Shown here: positions 8,602-16,213 of the stretch, piece by piece | How the letters are laid out: each line of letters starts with the position of its first letter | Numbering within the stretch: the stretch's first letter is position 1 | NCBI GenBank assembly: GCA_913061115.1 | Contig: CAJXTK010000012.1 | Coordinates: 1-36,713 of the forward strand | DNA: 36,713 nucleotides | DNA from: an uncultured Haliea sp. | GTDB lineage: Bacteria > Pseudomonadota > Gammaproteobacteria > Pseudomonadales > Halieaceae | Direction: 5' to 3' | Translations under genes and position numbers: made by a program | The notes under the pieces: model-generated | The model's input: the letters and a program-made list of their open reading frames with translations, nothing else | What the model was told of the DNA's origin: nothing | Databases searched by the model: none

Positions 8602-8730
8602 ATACCTATAATTGCCACCAATGCCCGCGTGGCATCACCAGCGCCGCAGGCTGACTGTGGTGTGTGCCCTATCCTGGAGGACGCTGGCATTCCCGTGATG
8701 ACCATCTCGGCCCAGCTGTACAAGCAATAG
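8602..8730 (+). pseudogene. unidentified coding-like fragment
   Basis: In the gap between the acyl-CoA dehydrogenase start and the cytochrome operon, one frame following a TGA at 8599-8601 stays open for 42 codons to TAG. It reads IPIIATNARVASPAPQ, then ADCGVCPILEDAGIPVMTIS and AQLYKQ. It looks like the C-terminus of a soluble alpha/beta protein (GIPVMTIS strand, CGVC pair) and has no proper start. I do not recognise the family. The rest of 8394-8741 shows nothing I can name. Confidence 0.3.
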
Positions 8731-8777
8731 ACTGAATCGCGATGAGGCAGCCTTTGAACACCACTTGGAAAACATCC

Positions 8778-9323
8778 ATGCCATACAACTATTGTGTCGT
8801 CGTAACCTTCTGCATGCTTGTGGCAGCCTGCGGAGAGAGAAACGAGCCCAGCCTAGCGACTTCGGCCGAACCCCCTTATCAAGCCATCACCACTATCCAG
8901 GACACTATGGCGTGGATTCTCGATCCTGCCGCCGATGTAATTTGGAGCTCTGCCGGCACCATTATCACCGCTCAAGGGCACCAGGAGCTGGCACCTACCA
9001 CGGATGAGGACTGGGCCGAGGTATTGCACGCTGCGGCCACACTGACCGAAGCCGGAAATTTACTAATGATGCCCGGGCGCGCAGCGGGAGACGACTGGAT
9101 TGAGTACGCACAGGGGCTGACGGCAGCGGGGCAACTGGCGATTAAGGCAGCTCAAGATCAGGACGATGAAGCGCTGTTCGAAGCCGGTGGACGTCTCTAT
9201 CAGGTGTGTCGCGCCTGCCACAATCAGTACTGGATTGAAGCCGAGGGCGGCGATCAAAGAGATGATGGTTACGATGAAAACGAAAATGAAAATGAAAACG
9301 ATCAGGGCCACTCAACACGATGA
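8778..9323 (+). CDS. haem-c binding lipoprotein, cytochrome c'-like
   Basis: A 181-residue lipoprotein counted from the ATG at 8778, chosen because it puts the lipobox (MLVAAC, Cys18) at the end of a signal peptide. A helical body follows (TIQDTMAWILDPAADVIW, EVLHAAATLTEAGNLLMMPGR), ending with one haem-attachment motif CRACH at about 144-148. This order (helices, then CxxCH near the C-terminus) resembles cytochrome c'-type four-helix cytochromes. The tail is acidic (DENENENEND), encoded by a GAAAAY hexamer repeat. The stop overlaps the next start (ATGA), so it is the first gene of a three-gene operon with a HupE-like protein and a membrane-anchored protein. A periplasmic electron-transfer or ligand-sensing role is inferred. 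Confidence 0.72.
   Translation: MPYNYCVVVTFCMLVAACGERNEPSLATSAEPPYQAITTIQDTMAWILDPAADVIWSSAGTIITAQGHQELAPTTDEDWAEVLHAAATLTEAGNLLMMPGRAAGDDWIEYAQGLTAAGQLAIKAAQDQDDEALFEAGGRLYQVCRACHNQYWIEAEGGDQRDDGYDENENENENDQGHSTR
9276..9299 (+). repeat. GAAAAY hexamer repeat, four copies
   Basis: Four consecutive six-base units (GAAAAC, GAAAAT, GAAAAT, GAAAAC) inside the haem-c lipoprotein gene encode the alternating Glu-Asn tail. Six is a multiple of three, so copy-number change would lengthen or shorten the tail without a frameshift. Confidence 0.9.
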
Positions 9324-10009
9324 CTTCCGTAAAGTTCTACGCATCGCTATTGGCAGTTTGTGCCGCACTGCTGGCCTCCAAAAGTTTAGGTCACGACCTC
9401 TCCGCCGATAACGCCGCTTATGTTCAAGGGCTGAAGGGTACAGCAGTAATTCCCTTTCTCTATCTGGGCGCAAAGCATATGTTCACCGGCTATGACCACC
9501 TGCTGTTTTTGCTCGGGGTCATCTTCTTTTTGTATCGCCCAAAAGATATTATCTTGTATGTGACACTCTTCACCCTAGGCCACAGCATCACTCTTTTTCT
9601 GGGTGTCTGGGGGCACTGGCAAGTCAGTGGGCATTTAGTCGATGCTATTATTGGTTTGTCGATAGTGTATAAAGCCTTCGAAAATATAGGAGGCTTCAAA
9701 TTACTTTGGGGCTTCAACCCCGACACTCGCGTCGCTGTATTTGTATTCGGGCTCTGTCACGGCCTCGGCCTTGCAACTAAATTGCAGGGTTATATTGCTA
9801 GCGGTGATTCACTGATGATAAATCTTTTGAGTTTTAATCTTGGTGTAGAGCTCGGACAGTTACTGGCATTGAGCCTGATCCTTATCATTTTGCTGCAGCT
9901 ACGTCGCTACGCTGCATTTCAGTCTCGAGCTTTTGCGATAAATATTGTTCTGATGTGTGCCGGCTTTATTTTAGCGGGCAATGAATTTGCAGGGTATCTT
10001 TTCGCATGA
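9320..10009 (+). CDS. HupE/UreJ-like membrane protein
   Basis: A 229-residue inner-membrane protein with a signal-like first segment and about six to seven further helices. Family motifs are plain: GYDHLLFLLGVIFF, FTLGHSITL, GLCHGLGLA and FNLGVELGQ, placing His, Asp and Glu inside the membrane. HupE/UreJ proteins are known or proposed nickel/cobalt permeases; this subgroup (HupE_UreJ_2) is not tied to a hydrogenase or urease, and none is seen here. It overlaps the haem-c lipoprotein stop by four bases and the next gene start by four bases, so the three are translationally coupled. Metal supply to the neighbouring envelope proteins is an inference. Confidence 0.88.
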   Translation: MTSVKFYASLLAVCAALLASKSLGHDLSADNAAYVQGLKGTAVIPFLYLGAKHMFTGYDHLLFLLGVIFFLYRPKDIILYVTLFTLGHSITLFLGVWGHWQVSGHLVDAIIGLSIVYKAFENIGGFKLLWGFNPDTRVAVFVFGLCHGLGLATKLQGYIASGDSLMINLLSFNLGVELGQLLALSLILIILLQLRRYAAFQSRAFAINIVLMCAGFILAGNEFAGYLFA

Positions 10010-10551
10010 GCCAAACCCCCGAAGCACGCCGAATTATTCTTGCCAGTAGCGGCGCCGCGCTGGTCGCTGCAATTCTACTGACTACCGTCATTCTCCCTTC
10101 CGAGTATGGCTGGGATCCGCTGGGAACCGGGGCAGCGCTCGGCCTAATGGAGCTGGCAGGTGAAGATGGAACACCGCTGACACTCCAAGCGGCCGGACCG
10201 TACAGCGATAGCATAGCGTTTGCGTTAGCGCCCTATGAATCTGTCGAATACAAATATCGCCTCGAGGCAGGTGACACGATGATATTTGAATGGAGGGCGA
10301 GTGAAGAGGTTCTGGTCGATATGCACGCCGAGCCCGATGGTGCCGCACCCGGTTATGCGCAGACCTTTAACAAAACACGTACGACTCACGGCAAGGGTAG
10401 TTATCGAGCAGCTTTCGACGGTATTCACGGCTGGTATTGGCAAAATCGCACGCAGGAAGATGTGATAGTGACCCTAGAGGCGCAGGGTTTCTTTACCGAG
10501 TCATTAGAAATGGGCAATGGGCGTAGCAACACTCGCCAGTTTGCAGAGTAG
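10006..10551 (+). CDS. single-pass membrane-anchored periplasmic protein
   Basis: A 181-residue protein with an N-terminal transmembrane anchor (IILASSGAALVAAILLTTVIL) and a soluble, probably beta-rich domain outside the membrane (VEYKYRLEAGDTMIFEWRAS, VLVDMHAEPDG, HGWYWQNRTQEDVIVTLEAQG). Homologues are usually labelled transmembrane anchor protein; no biochemical function is known to me. It is the third gene of the coupled operon. It ends 14 bases before the convergent 48-residue peptide gene, so the two operons meet tail to tail. Confidence 0.75.
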   Translation: MSQTPEARRIILASSGAALVAAILLTTVILPSEYGWDPLGTGAALGLMELAGEDGTPLTLQAAGPYSDSIAFALAPYESVEYKYRLEAGDTMIFEWRASEEVLVDMHAEPDGAAPGYAQTFNKTRTTHGKGSYRAAFDGIHGWYWQNRTQEDVIVTLEAQGFFTESLEMGNGRSNTRQFAE

Positions 10552-10565
10552 GCAATGGAACGGGT

Positions 10566-10712
10566 TTAACCGTAAGCAAGTTCCAACATTTCGCGTACCG
10601 CTTGAATTTCATCGGACCAGTAGATAATAAAACCAATGATCACCGCAGTTGCTGCCAGCAGTGCTGCAAGCGCAGTGTCTTTATTGCCATTAGCGGAATT
10701 TTTTTCTTCCAT
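10566..10712 (-). CDS. 48-residue membrane peptide
   Basis: A small gene reading MEEKNSANGNKDTALAALLA, then ATAVIIGFIIYW and a short tail ending in MLELAYG. A charged N-terminus, a single transmembrane helix and a soluble tail give a typical small membrane subunit. The ATG lies seven bases after the stop of the upstream DUF6644-like gene, with AGG and GGAG just ahead, so it is the last gene of the minus-strand operon. The family is unknown to me. Clean gene-like layout and position make it likely to be real. Confidence 0.7.
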   Translation of the reverse strand: MEEKNSANGNKDTALAALLAATAVIIGFIIYWSDEIQAVREMLELAYG

Positions 10713-10719
10713 CTCCAGC

Positions 10720-11304
10720 CTACCCTGAAAATCCGATCCAACGGCCAGTCGCGGCCACCGAAAACCATATCATCAGTGACGCAATGCCCACCAGACGCAA
10801 TAGTTGCGGGTTCATGTTTTCGACATCTCCACGCAATAGAGGCCTGCGTATAAAGAAGACGAAAAAGACGCCGGTTACCAGCGCCAGCATCTTGTACCAG
10901 AATACATTGAGGTAATACACCTTGAGTGCGACACCGCAGGCCATGAAGACGCCAGAGAGAATCATCGCCGTCAGACTCCACACGAATAGCCGATGTGATT
11001 GGTCCAGCACGCGACTCACAGAAAAGTCGCGGAGTATCAGGCCAAGTAGCCGTCCGTCAGCAACCAGTACAGCACCCCCGAGCAGAGCCATCGCAATAAG
11101 ATGCGCGGCCTCCACCAGCGCAAAGACTGCGCCGTAGGTCTGGCTGATCACGCCAGGGGAAGTCGCTTCCATCCACTCGAATAGTGGCAGCAGAGCTTCC
11201 CATGTGGTGTGTCGTGCGTCCGTTAGGGCAAACGCCAGACCGAACACGATAACCGCCCCGACGGAGATTGTCCGCGGGTAGGGGCCCAGTAGTGCTCGGT
11301 TCAC
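10720..11304 (-). CDS. DUF6644-like integral membrane protein (copy 1)
   Basis: A 194-residue protein with about five hydrophobic segments and the DUF6644-like pattern of an EAAHL helix (ALVEAAHLIAMALLGG) followed by ADGRLLGL, an HRLFVWSL segment and a C-terminal ATGRWIGFSG. The conserved membrane histidines recall haem- or metal-binding helices, but function is not established. It starts at GTG with GGGAGAG six bases upstream. It shares its layout with the next gene upstream (residues H, DLRxLG, GR-x-I), so the two look like paralogues that may form a heteromeric complex. Confidence 0.72.
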   Translation of the reverse strand: MNRALLGPYPRTISVGAVIVFGLAFALTDARHTTWEALLPLFEWMEATSPGVISQTYGAVFALVEAAHLIAMALLGGAVLVADGRLLGLILRDFSVSRVLDQSHRLFVWSLTAMILSGVFMACGVALKVYYLNVFWYKMLALVTGVFFVFFIRRPLLRGDVENMNPQLLRLVGIASLMIWFSVAATGRWIGFSG

Positions 11305-11338
11305 TGCTGCTCTCCCAAAGGTGTTTCCAAACTACCCA

Positions 11339-11917
11339 TTAAAACTGCTCCTGATCGGCGATGCAGCCTGCCAGCGTGGCAATAAAGGACGAGGGCTCAG
11401 CGCGACAATCGAACCAATCATAGGCGATGAGGCGGCCGCAGATAACAATCAGCACCCATAAGGTAATCGAAAGGCTGGCGCCCACCTGCAAACGCACAGG
11501 AGCTTTCACTGCAGTATCCCAGCTCTGTCCCGCTGTGCGCAGACGGCGATGAAACAGCCACGCGTTTATCGCCGCCGCAAACAACAAGACCAGCTTGATA
11601 CGAAGCCATAGGCTTTGGGCGCTGCGCACTGGAATGGCATAGAACAACAACAGGCCGGTGATAATCATCACGGTGAACCCCAGGAACATCGGCAGACTCA
11701 GGCGTCGTGCGAGGGTTGAGGCGGGAATGTCCGCCATTGCCAAGCCGAGCATGCGCAAATCGATAAGAAACAGCATACCGAGGCTGAGCGTCAGGGCGAC
11801 CACGTGAGTGGATTCAATCCAGTTATAAACGTAGAAAGATTCGTGTAGCGCGGTACTCCACTGATGGGTATCAACCCATGCCGCAAAATCGTAGATAAGC
11901 TGATTAAAGACGTCCAA
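11339..11917 (-). CDS. DUF6644-like integral membrane protein (copy 2)
   Basis: A 192-residue protein with about five transmembrane helices. Diagnostic parts are an ESTHVVALTLSLGMLFLIDL segment leading into RMLGLA, RIKLVLLFAAAINAWLFHRRL and the C-terminal CGRLIAYDWFDC. The start is TTG at 11917 with GAGGAA ten bases upstream; no in-frame ATG is available because a TGA precedes it. It lies 37 bases after the DUF6152 gene and 34 bases before its paralogue. It probably forms the membrane part of the envelope module; its biochemical role is unknown. Confidence 0.72.
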   Translation of the reverse strand: MDVFNQLIYDFAAWVDTHQWSTALHESFYVYNWIESTHVVALTLSLGMLFLIDLRMLGLAMADIPASTLARRLSLPMFLGFTVMIITGLLLFYAIPVRSAQSLWLRIKLVLLFAAAINAWLFHRRLRTAGQSWDTAVKAPVRLQVGASLSITLWVLIVICGRLIAYDWFDCRAEPSSFIATLAGCIADQEQF

Positions 11918-11954
11918 GCTCCGTCATTTCCTCGGCGATATTACCGTTGTCGCC

Positions 11955-12398
11955 TTAGCGGCGATCGCGGGGATCAGAACCATCCTTGGGCGCCCCGGTA
12001 CCGGAAGAACCCATAAAGACTTTGCGGCCATCTGAAAAAGTGAGATCGCGGCCGTTCGCCTTGCAGGCCGGTGCACAACGTTTGTCTTTGGCCTGATAGC
12101 CTCGCACTTTGATGCTTGTGCCAATGGGCACCGAGTTTTTGTTAACACCACCCCGCAGCAGCGTATTGGGTGTGCCACCTTCCACCATCCATGCAACGGT
12201 ACTTCCATCCCCCCCCGTAACGTCCAAGTGTATCCACGCATGAGGGTTGATCCACTCCACTTTGGTCACAACACCCTCAAGACTCACGGGTGCCTCTTTA
12301 TCAAACTCCGCCGAGAAAGCGTGGTGCCCTTTCGCCTGCCAGGAATACAGTGCAGCCAATGGCAATAGCATCAAGGCCAATAGTCGTATTGTACGCAT
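11955..12398 (-). CDS. DUF6152 secreted protein
   Basis: A 147-residue exported protein. The signal peptide ends in QAKG and is followed directly by HHAFSAEFD, the hallmark of DUF6152 proteins. The body is a small beta-domain of the family (VSLEGVVTKVEWINPHAWIH, MVEGGTPNTLLRGG, VPIGTSIKVRGYQAKD, ANGRDLTFSDGRKVFMGSSG). If cleavage falls after Gly24, the mature chain starts with His-His, which could bind metal, as the N-terminal His of CopC does. A Cys pair (CAPAC) replaces the usual short turn after YQAKD. It lies four bases after the stop of the 322-residue secreted protein gene, with AGGA seven bases before the ATG. Confidence 0.82.
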   Translation of the reverse strand: MRTIRLLALMLLPLAALYSWQAKGHHAFSAEFDKEAPVSLEGVVTKVEWINPHAWIHLDVTGGDGSTVAWMVEGGTPNTLLRGGVNKNSVPIGTSIKVRGYQAKDKRCAPACKANGRDLTFSDGRKVFMGSSGTGAPKDGSDPRDRR

Positions 12399-12401
12399 AG
12401 T

Positions 12402-13370
12402 TTATTCCTTCTCTTCTTGCCGGGCCCCGGCAAGAATATTTTTGAGGGCGTAGTTTCCTTCGTGGCAGGCATATTCGTAGATCGGCCCTTCACTCGACCG
12501 CAGTGTCATTTCGCCGCGCCAAGTTTGTGTGTAAATACTCTCATCGGTGACACTGAATTGATACAGCAATTCACCTTTGGACGTTCGGGTAAAGCGCTCT
12601 TCGACAACGCTGTCTTCGGTCATATAGAACTGGTGCTTAATGGCAGCCCTAAGGTTTTGCTGCAGATGAAAGCCCGTGGTGCGCACTACCAACGTGTCAC
12701 CTTCCCAGTGGCCCAAGGAATCTCCCAGCCAGGGCCGTACGGCTTTCGGCAGCGGCTTGCCGACCATGCGCACAGTGCGGACGTCGTGATTCATCTCAAC
12801 CAGGATCAGGATCACATCCTCGGTCTGCACAAACTGGTAGTTATTGTTGTACAGCACAGGCAACATCGGTGGCCCACCGGTGGAGCCAAAACCGACAGTA
12901 CAACGCTCGCCCAGAGGACGCTCTTCCGGGTTATCGTGGCGCGCTATAAACGTGTAACCGTGCCAGTAAAAACGGCCTCTACCCCAAAGCGTATAGGGTA
13001 CGTGGCCATCCTCTGGATCCACTATAATGGAGCTGCGTGGCTCACCGTTAACACGTAAAACCCGCGTGCCGGGTTCCAGCCACGCCGCATTGTATCCACC
13101 AACGTTCTCGCCCGCCTCTAAATCACCCTCGGGAATATCGTCGATGCTTTCGAGAACATCTTCACCATTTTGCTCAAGGACACGGGCCTGCTCTTCGGTA
13201 AGAACCAAGCCCTCTAACCCATCCGGGCGATCTAAAGTGGTAATGGTGGCACTGGTCCAGATGCCCTGGATGTCGGGATCACCCCAAGGCATACGTGACA
13301 CCTCCCATTGCTCTGCCATTGCTGCAGAAGAGGCAATCAAAGCGAGACTGATCAGTAACAAGGGTCTCAT
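12402..13370 (-). CDS. secreted protein of the DUF6152-associated family (paralogue A)
   Basis: A 322-residue protein with signal peptide MRPLLLISLALIASSAAMA. It shares a set of motifs with the next upstream gene: GDPDIQGIW near the N-terminus, WEGDTLVVRTTGFH in the middle, ERFTRTSKGELLYQFSV, TQTWRGEMTL and a C-terminal YEYACHEGNY. A cysteine occurs in RCTVGF and another in the ACHEG motif. Proteins like this are numerous in metagenomes and usually hypothetical; no enzyme activity is known to me. It has a GAGGG ribosome site seven bases before ATG and sits 13 bases from its paralogue and four bases from DUF6152, so all are probably cotranscribed. Confidence 0.75.
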   Translation of the reverse strand: MRPLLLISLALIASSAAMAEQWEVSRMPWGDPDIQGIWTSATITTLDRPDGLEGLVLTEEQARVLEQNGEDVLESIDDIPEGDLEAGENVGGYNAAWLEPGTRVLRVNGEPRSSIIVDPEDGHVPYTLWGRGRFYWHGYTFIARHDNPEERPLGERCTVGFGSTGGPPMLPVLYNNNYQFVQTEDVILILVEMNHDVRTVRMVGKPLPKAVRPWLGDSLGHWEGDTLVVRTTGFHLQQNLRAAIKHQFYMTEDSVVEERFTRTSKGELLYQFSVTDESIYTQTWRGEMTLRSSEGPIYEYACHEGNYALKNILAGARQEEKE

Positions 13371-13383
13371 GCGTATGCCCTCG

Positions 13384-14211
13384 TTAATCCAGCGGTTCTT
13401 TGCGAAGGTGACCGTACATCATTTCCTCAACATACTCGACGCAACTGAAGCGCAGCATTTGCGCGTCAGCCCCTACCCGTTTGTAAAGCGGCATGGTGAT
13501 CGTCCACGGGCGGGTAAACACGTCGCCATCTTCTAATGTCGCACTGTAATCAATAGTATGCTCACTGGTGCGGGTGTAGCGCTCAATCACCTTCAGTTTA
13601 TCACTGTGGTAATTACCGGACCGGTCTAACCAGGTCTGGTCATGCATCCCATTCGTTTCGATAACTAATGTATCGTCCTCCCAGCGAGCCCACGACAGGC
13701 CCATCCATGAGTCAATCGGCGCGGGGCCGGGATCACTAAGAGCAACATTGCGCACCGCCCCTGCGTAGGAATAGGAAAACATCAGAGCATCTTTATTGTG
13801 TGCAATTTGGAACGGGTATGGCATATAGGTGGCGCGCGGTATTCCTGGAAGATAGCAGTGCACTTCAGGATCTGCGGTAATCCAGTTTTTCCTGTTTTCT
13901 TCGCGCTTTGCCAGCGCCTTTGGCTTGTAGGGAATCTCGTCGCCCTCAACAACACCGAGGCTGGGAGGGACAGCCCCAACCGCGCCCAAAGCCACAAGCT
14001 CCTTTAAGGGCACAGGCACTACGGGGCCCTCTCGCATCACCTGAGCCGCTCGGCCCGTATGCGCTTCCAGAGAATCATTGGCAGTGTTGAGCACCTGCCA
14101 TACCCCGGTAAAGTCCGGCTTGCCATCGGCAGTGCGAGGTGGCTCATAGTCTGCCAAGGCAAAGGCAGGTATTGTCATGGAGAGAATTACTATTAATGGA
14201 ATAAGGTTCAT
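13384..14211 (-). CDS. secreted protein of the DUF6152-associated family (paralogue B)
   Basis: A 275-residue protein from the ATG at 14211, which gives a clear signal peptide (MNLIPLIVILSMTIPAFALA). A longer in-frame start at 14298 adds 29 residues with no signal character. Shared motifs with paralogue A: GKPDFTGVW, WEDDTLVIETNGMHDQTWLD, ERYTRTSEHTIDYSATLEDG, FTRPWTITMPL and a C-terminal FSCVEYVEEMMYG. The family is uncharacterised. It is the first gene of the minus-strand envelope operon (B, A, DUF6152, two DUF6644-like proteins, 48-residue peptide). AGGAG lies 12 bases before ATG. Confidence 0.75.
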   Translation of the reverse strand: MNLIPLIVILSMTIPAFALADYEPPRTADGKPDFTGVWQVLNTANDSLEAHTGRAAQVMREGPVVPVPLKELVALGAVGAVPPSLGVVEGDEIPYKPKALAKREENRKNWITADPEVHCYLPGIPRATYMPYPFQIAHNKDALMFSYSYAGAVRNVALSDPGPAPIDSWMGLSWARWEDDTLVIETNGMHDQTWLDRSGNYHSDKLKVIERYTRTSEHTIDYSATLEDGDVFTRPWTITMPLYKRVGADAQMLRFSCVEYVEEMMYGHLRKEPLD

Positions 14212-14368
14212 TTTATGTTTCTTCTCCTGATCGAATAGTAAGTCAGAATTCTTCTGAGGATAGAGTGTCAGGCACACCTTAGGATAATGCAAACGCAATA
14301 AGGGGCGCTGTCGTGAGGCTGCAGGGCGTCATCACTAATGGCACGAGCTTACCGTGAGGCGGGGAATA

Positions 14369-14881
14369 CTAAGTATATTTCACCTTTGCGTGGTTATTGG
14401 CATCTCGACTTTTACGAATCAGCGCCTTATAGCAATCGCGCCCTGGCATTTTGGCCAGCCTGTCATAAAGCATCACGTTTACCGCCGCCGCCAGATTCAG
14501 GCTTCCAATGGTGGGAATGAAGACCACAGAATCTGCCCGGTCTATAACCTTCTGGCCTATGGTGCCGTCCTCAGGGCCAAAAATATAGAGTGCATTTCCT
14601 GGGTGCTGATACACGGGCAATGGGATGGCTCCCTCTACCAGTTCCACACAGACCACTCGCGTATTGTCATCAATATCGCCGGGTAAATTTGGCACCCAAG
14701 TTAGCGGAATACTCAGACTCGCATTTTGTGTGTCGGTATTAAAAGGCGCGGCCCGGTCATAGCGTTTCCCCGTATAGAAGACAGAGCTCACTCCAAAGCA
14801 GCCGGCCGCCCGCATAATCAGACCGACGTTCGTCGGGCTTTTGGGATCGCTTAAACCAATACTCAAGATCGATTCGGACAT
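14369..14881 (-). CDS. SpoU/TrmH-family RNA methyltransferase
   Basis: A 170-residue SPOUT methyltransferase that would 2'-O-methylate a ribose in tRNA or rRNA with SAM. The three SpoU motifs are NVGLIMRAAGCFGVS, ALYIFGPEDGTIG and IPTIGSLNLAAAVNVMLYDR, forming the knot. The ATG at 14881 places motif 1 at the usual distance from the N-terminus. The frame is open to an ATG at 15013, but those 44 residues do not look like the family, and neither start has a clear ribosome site. The nearest relatives are short stand-alone methyltransferases; the target nucleotide cannot be assigned. It appears monocistronic. Confidence 0.85.
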   Translation of the reverse strand: MSESILSIGLSDPKSPTNVGLIMRAAGCFGVSSVFYTGKRYDRAAPFNTDTQNASLSIPLTWVPNLPGDIDDNTRVVCVELVEGAIPLPVYQHPGNALYIFGPEDGTIGQKVIDRADSVVFIPTIGSLNLAAAVNVMLYDRLAKMPGRDCYKALIRKSRDANNHAKVKYT

Positions 14882-15175
14882 TTTCTTTGCCAAATAGTTT
14901 TGATCGCGTGGAACAAGTGTAGACGGTTTCCCCGCCCAAAAATACGCTGTACGCTGGTTTTCTGATTTAGAATATTTGGCGCCATATGACTCTCTGCCCA
15001 GTGCAGTAGTCATTTAGAGCCGGGGCAGAATTGGCGGGTGAGAAAGACACAGAGATTCCTGACGCCACAGGTTACGGTAGTAATCGCTATGACCTAGGAA
15101 GACACCTGATCAGGGCGGCATATTATCGTCACCTGAGAGTGAGTGACTTCGCGGATTAGGGTAGGGCAGTGGCGT

Positions 15176-15210
15176 GAGACACGAGACAGGAGACAGGAGA
15201 CAGGAGACAG
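15176..15210 (+). repeat. 7-bp tandem repeat GAGACAG
   Basis: Four perfect tandem copies of GAGACAG (15183-15210) are preceded by one degenerate copy, GAGACAC (15176-15182). The array lies in the intergenic stretch between the RNA methyltransferase start and the SDR stop (15014-15264), which otherwise shows nothing I can name. A seven-base unit would shift frame by one base per copy, so coding use is unlikely. Confidence 0.9.
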
Positions 15211-15264
15211 GCGCATGGATTTCTCGGAGCTGCATGCTCAAACTTGCCAAGGCCCCGCGTTCAG

Positions 15265-16095
15265 CTAGTGTGTTTTGGTTCTGTTGCGATACTTTTCTTT
15301 ATTTTTTCGTCCTTTTGCATAGAGCGCGGGACGGAGCCCTCGGCGTAACCCCGGTAGCAGATAACCTAGGGTGGTCAACCAGCCGGCTGAGGCGGGAAGG
15401 GATATTTCGACCTGCTCGCCCTCTGCGATTGCCAACACCGCACTTGCAACCTCTTCAGCGCTGCTCATCCGCTGTGAATAAACAATATCTTCCACCTCAT
15501 CGATACTATCCATAATGAAGGCAGTATCGATAGGACCGGGGGAGACTACTCCGACATGGATGCCAGTGCCCATGAGTTCATCAGCCAGAGAGTAAGCGAA
15601 CGCCCGGATGCCAGCTTTGGTAGACGCATAGGTCGACGCTCCCTGCAGAGGGGCACGGCCCGCCAAGGAACCCACCATCACCACCGCTCCGCCGCCACAT
15701 TTCTTAATATGTGGCAGCGCCAATCCGGTTAAAAAGAGGGGAGCGCGCAAATTTACGTCAACCATCTGGGCCATATTTTCTGGGGTTTGACTGCTAAAGT
15801 CTCCTCGGTGGTGCAGGCCAGCATTGTTAATCAGTACATGTATCGCTCCGAATTTGGAGGCCGCCGCCTCGATCAAATTGATACAGGCAGTTTCGTTGGC
15901 GACATCCATGGTCACCGTCATGACTTTGGTCTGTCCACGCAAGGTATCGGCAAAATTATTCAGTGCCTCCTCCCCGCGGGCAACGAGAACCAGTTTTGCC
16001 CCATGCCGAGCGAATAGGCGTGCGCAAGCGGCACCTACGCCTGCAGACGCACCTGTGATAATGACTGTCTTATCTTTGAAGGAGGTTGTACTCAT
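15265..16095 (-). CDS. short-chain dehydrogenase/reductase
   Basis: A 276-residue classical SDR. It has the cofactor loop TGASAGVGAACA, VLVARGEEAL for NADP-type recognition, NNAG, and the active site with Ser in MVGSLAGRA and YASTK (Tyr and Lys), followed by the PGPIDT motif. The ATG at 16095 fits the family N-terminus (SFKDKTVIITGAS) better than the upstream in-frame start at 16143. The C-terminus has an extra basic tail (KGRKNKEKYRNRTKTH) after a hydrophobic stretch, suggesting membrane association. It oxidises or reduces an alcohol/ketone pair, possibly on a lipid-like substrate; this is inferred from the tail and surroundings. Confidence 0.9.
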   Translation of the reverse strand: MSTTSFKDKTVIITGASAGVGAACARLFARHGAKLVLVARGEEALNNFADTLRGQTKVMTVTMDVANETACINLIEAAASKFGAIHVLINNAGLHHRGDFSSQTPENMAQMVDVNLRAPLFLTGLALPHIKKCGGGAVVMVGSLAGRAPLQGASTYASTKAGIRAFAYSLADELMGTGIHVGVVSPGPIDTAFIMDSIDEVEDIVYSQRMSSAEEVASAVLAIAEGEQVEISLPASAGWLTTLGYLLPGLRRGLRPALYAKGRKNKEKYRNRTKTH

Positions 16096-16213
16096 AGGAC
16101 TCTCAGGATTCATAAAAAGTATTATGGAAAAAATATAGACCAATTTTCTTGATTTAGACCGCTGTTGATTCTAACTGAAAGCAGTGCTGATAGCAGGACG
16201 ACACGCTTCGATT

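Noticed and set aside
12417-13058. 213-codon plus-strand ORF inside secreted paralogue A
   Set aside because: It lies antisense to a gene with a clear signal peptide and paralogue motifs; the translation has no recognisable domain.
14882-15013. N-terminal extension of the RNA methyltransferase
   Set aside because: The extra 44 residues do not match the SpoU family, and no ribosome site supports the ATG at 15013.
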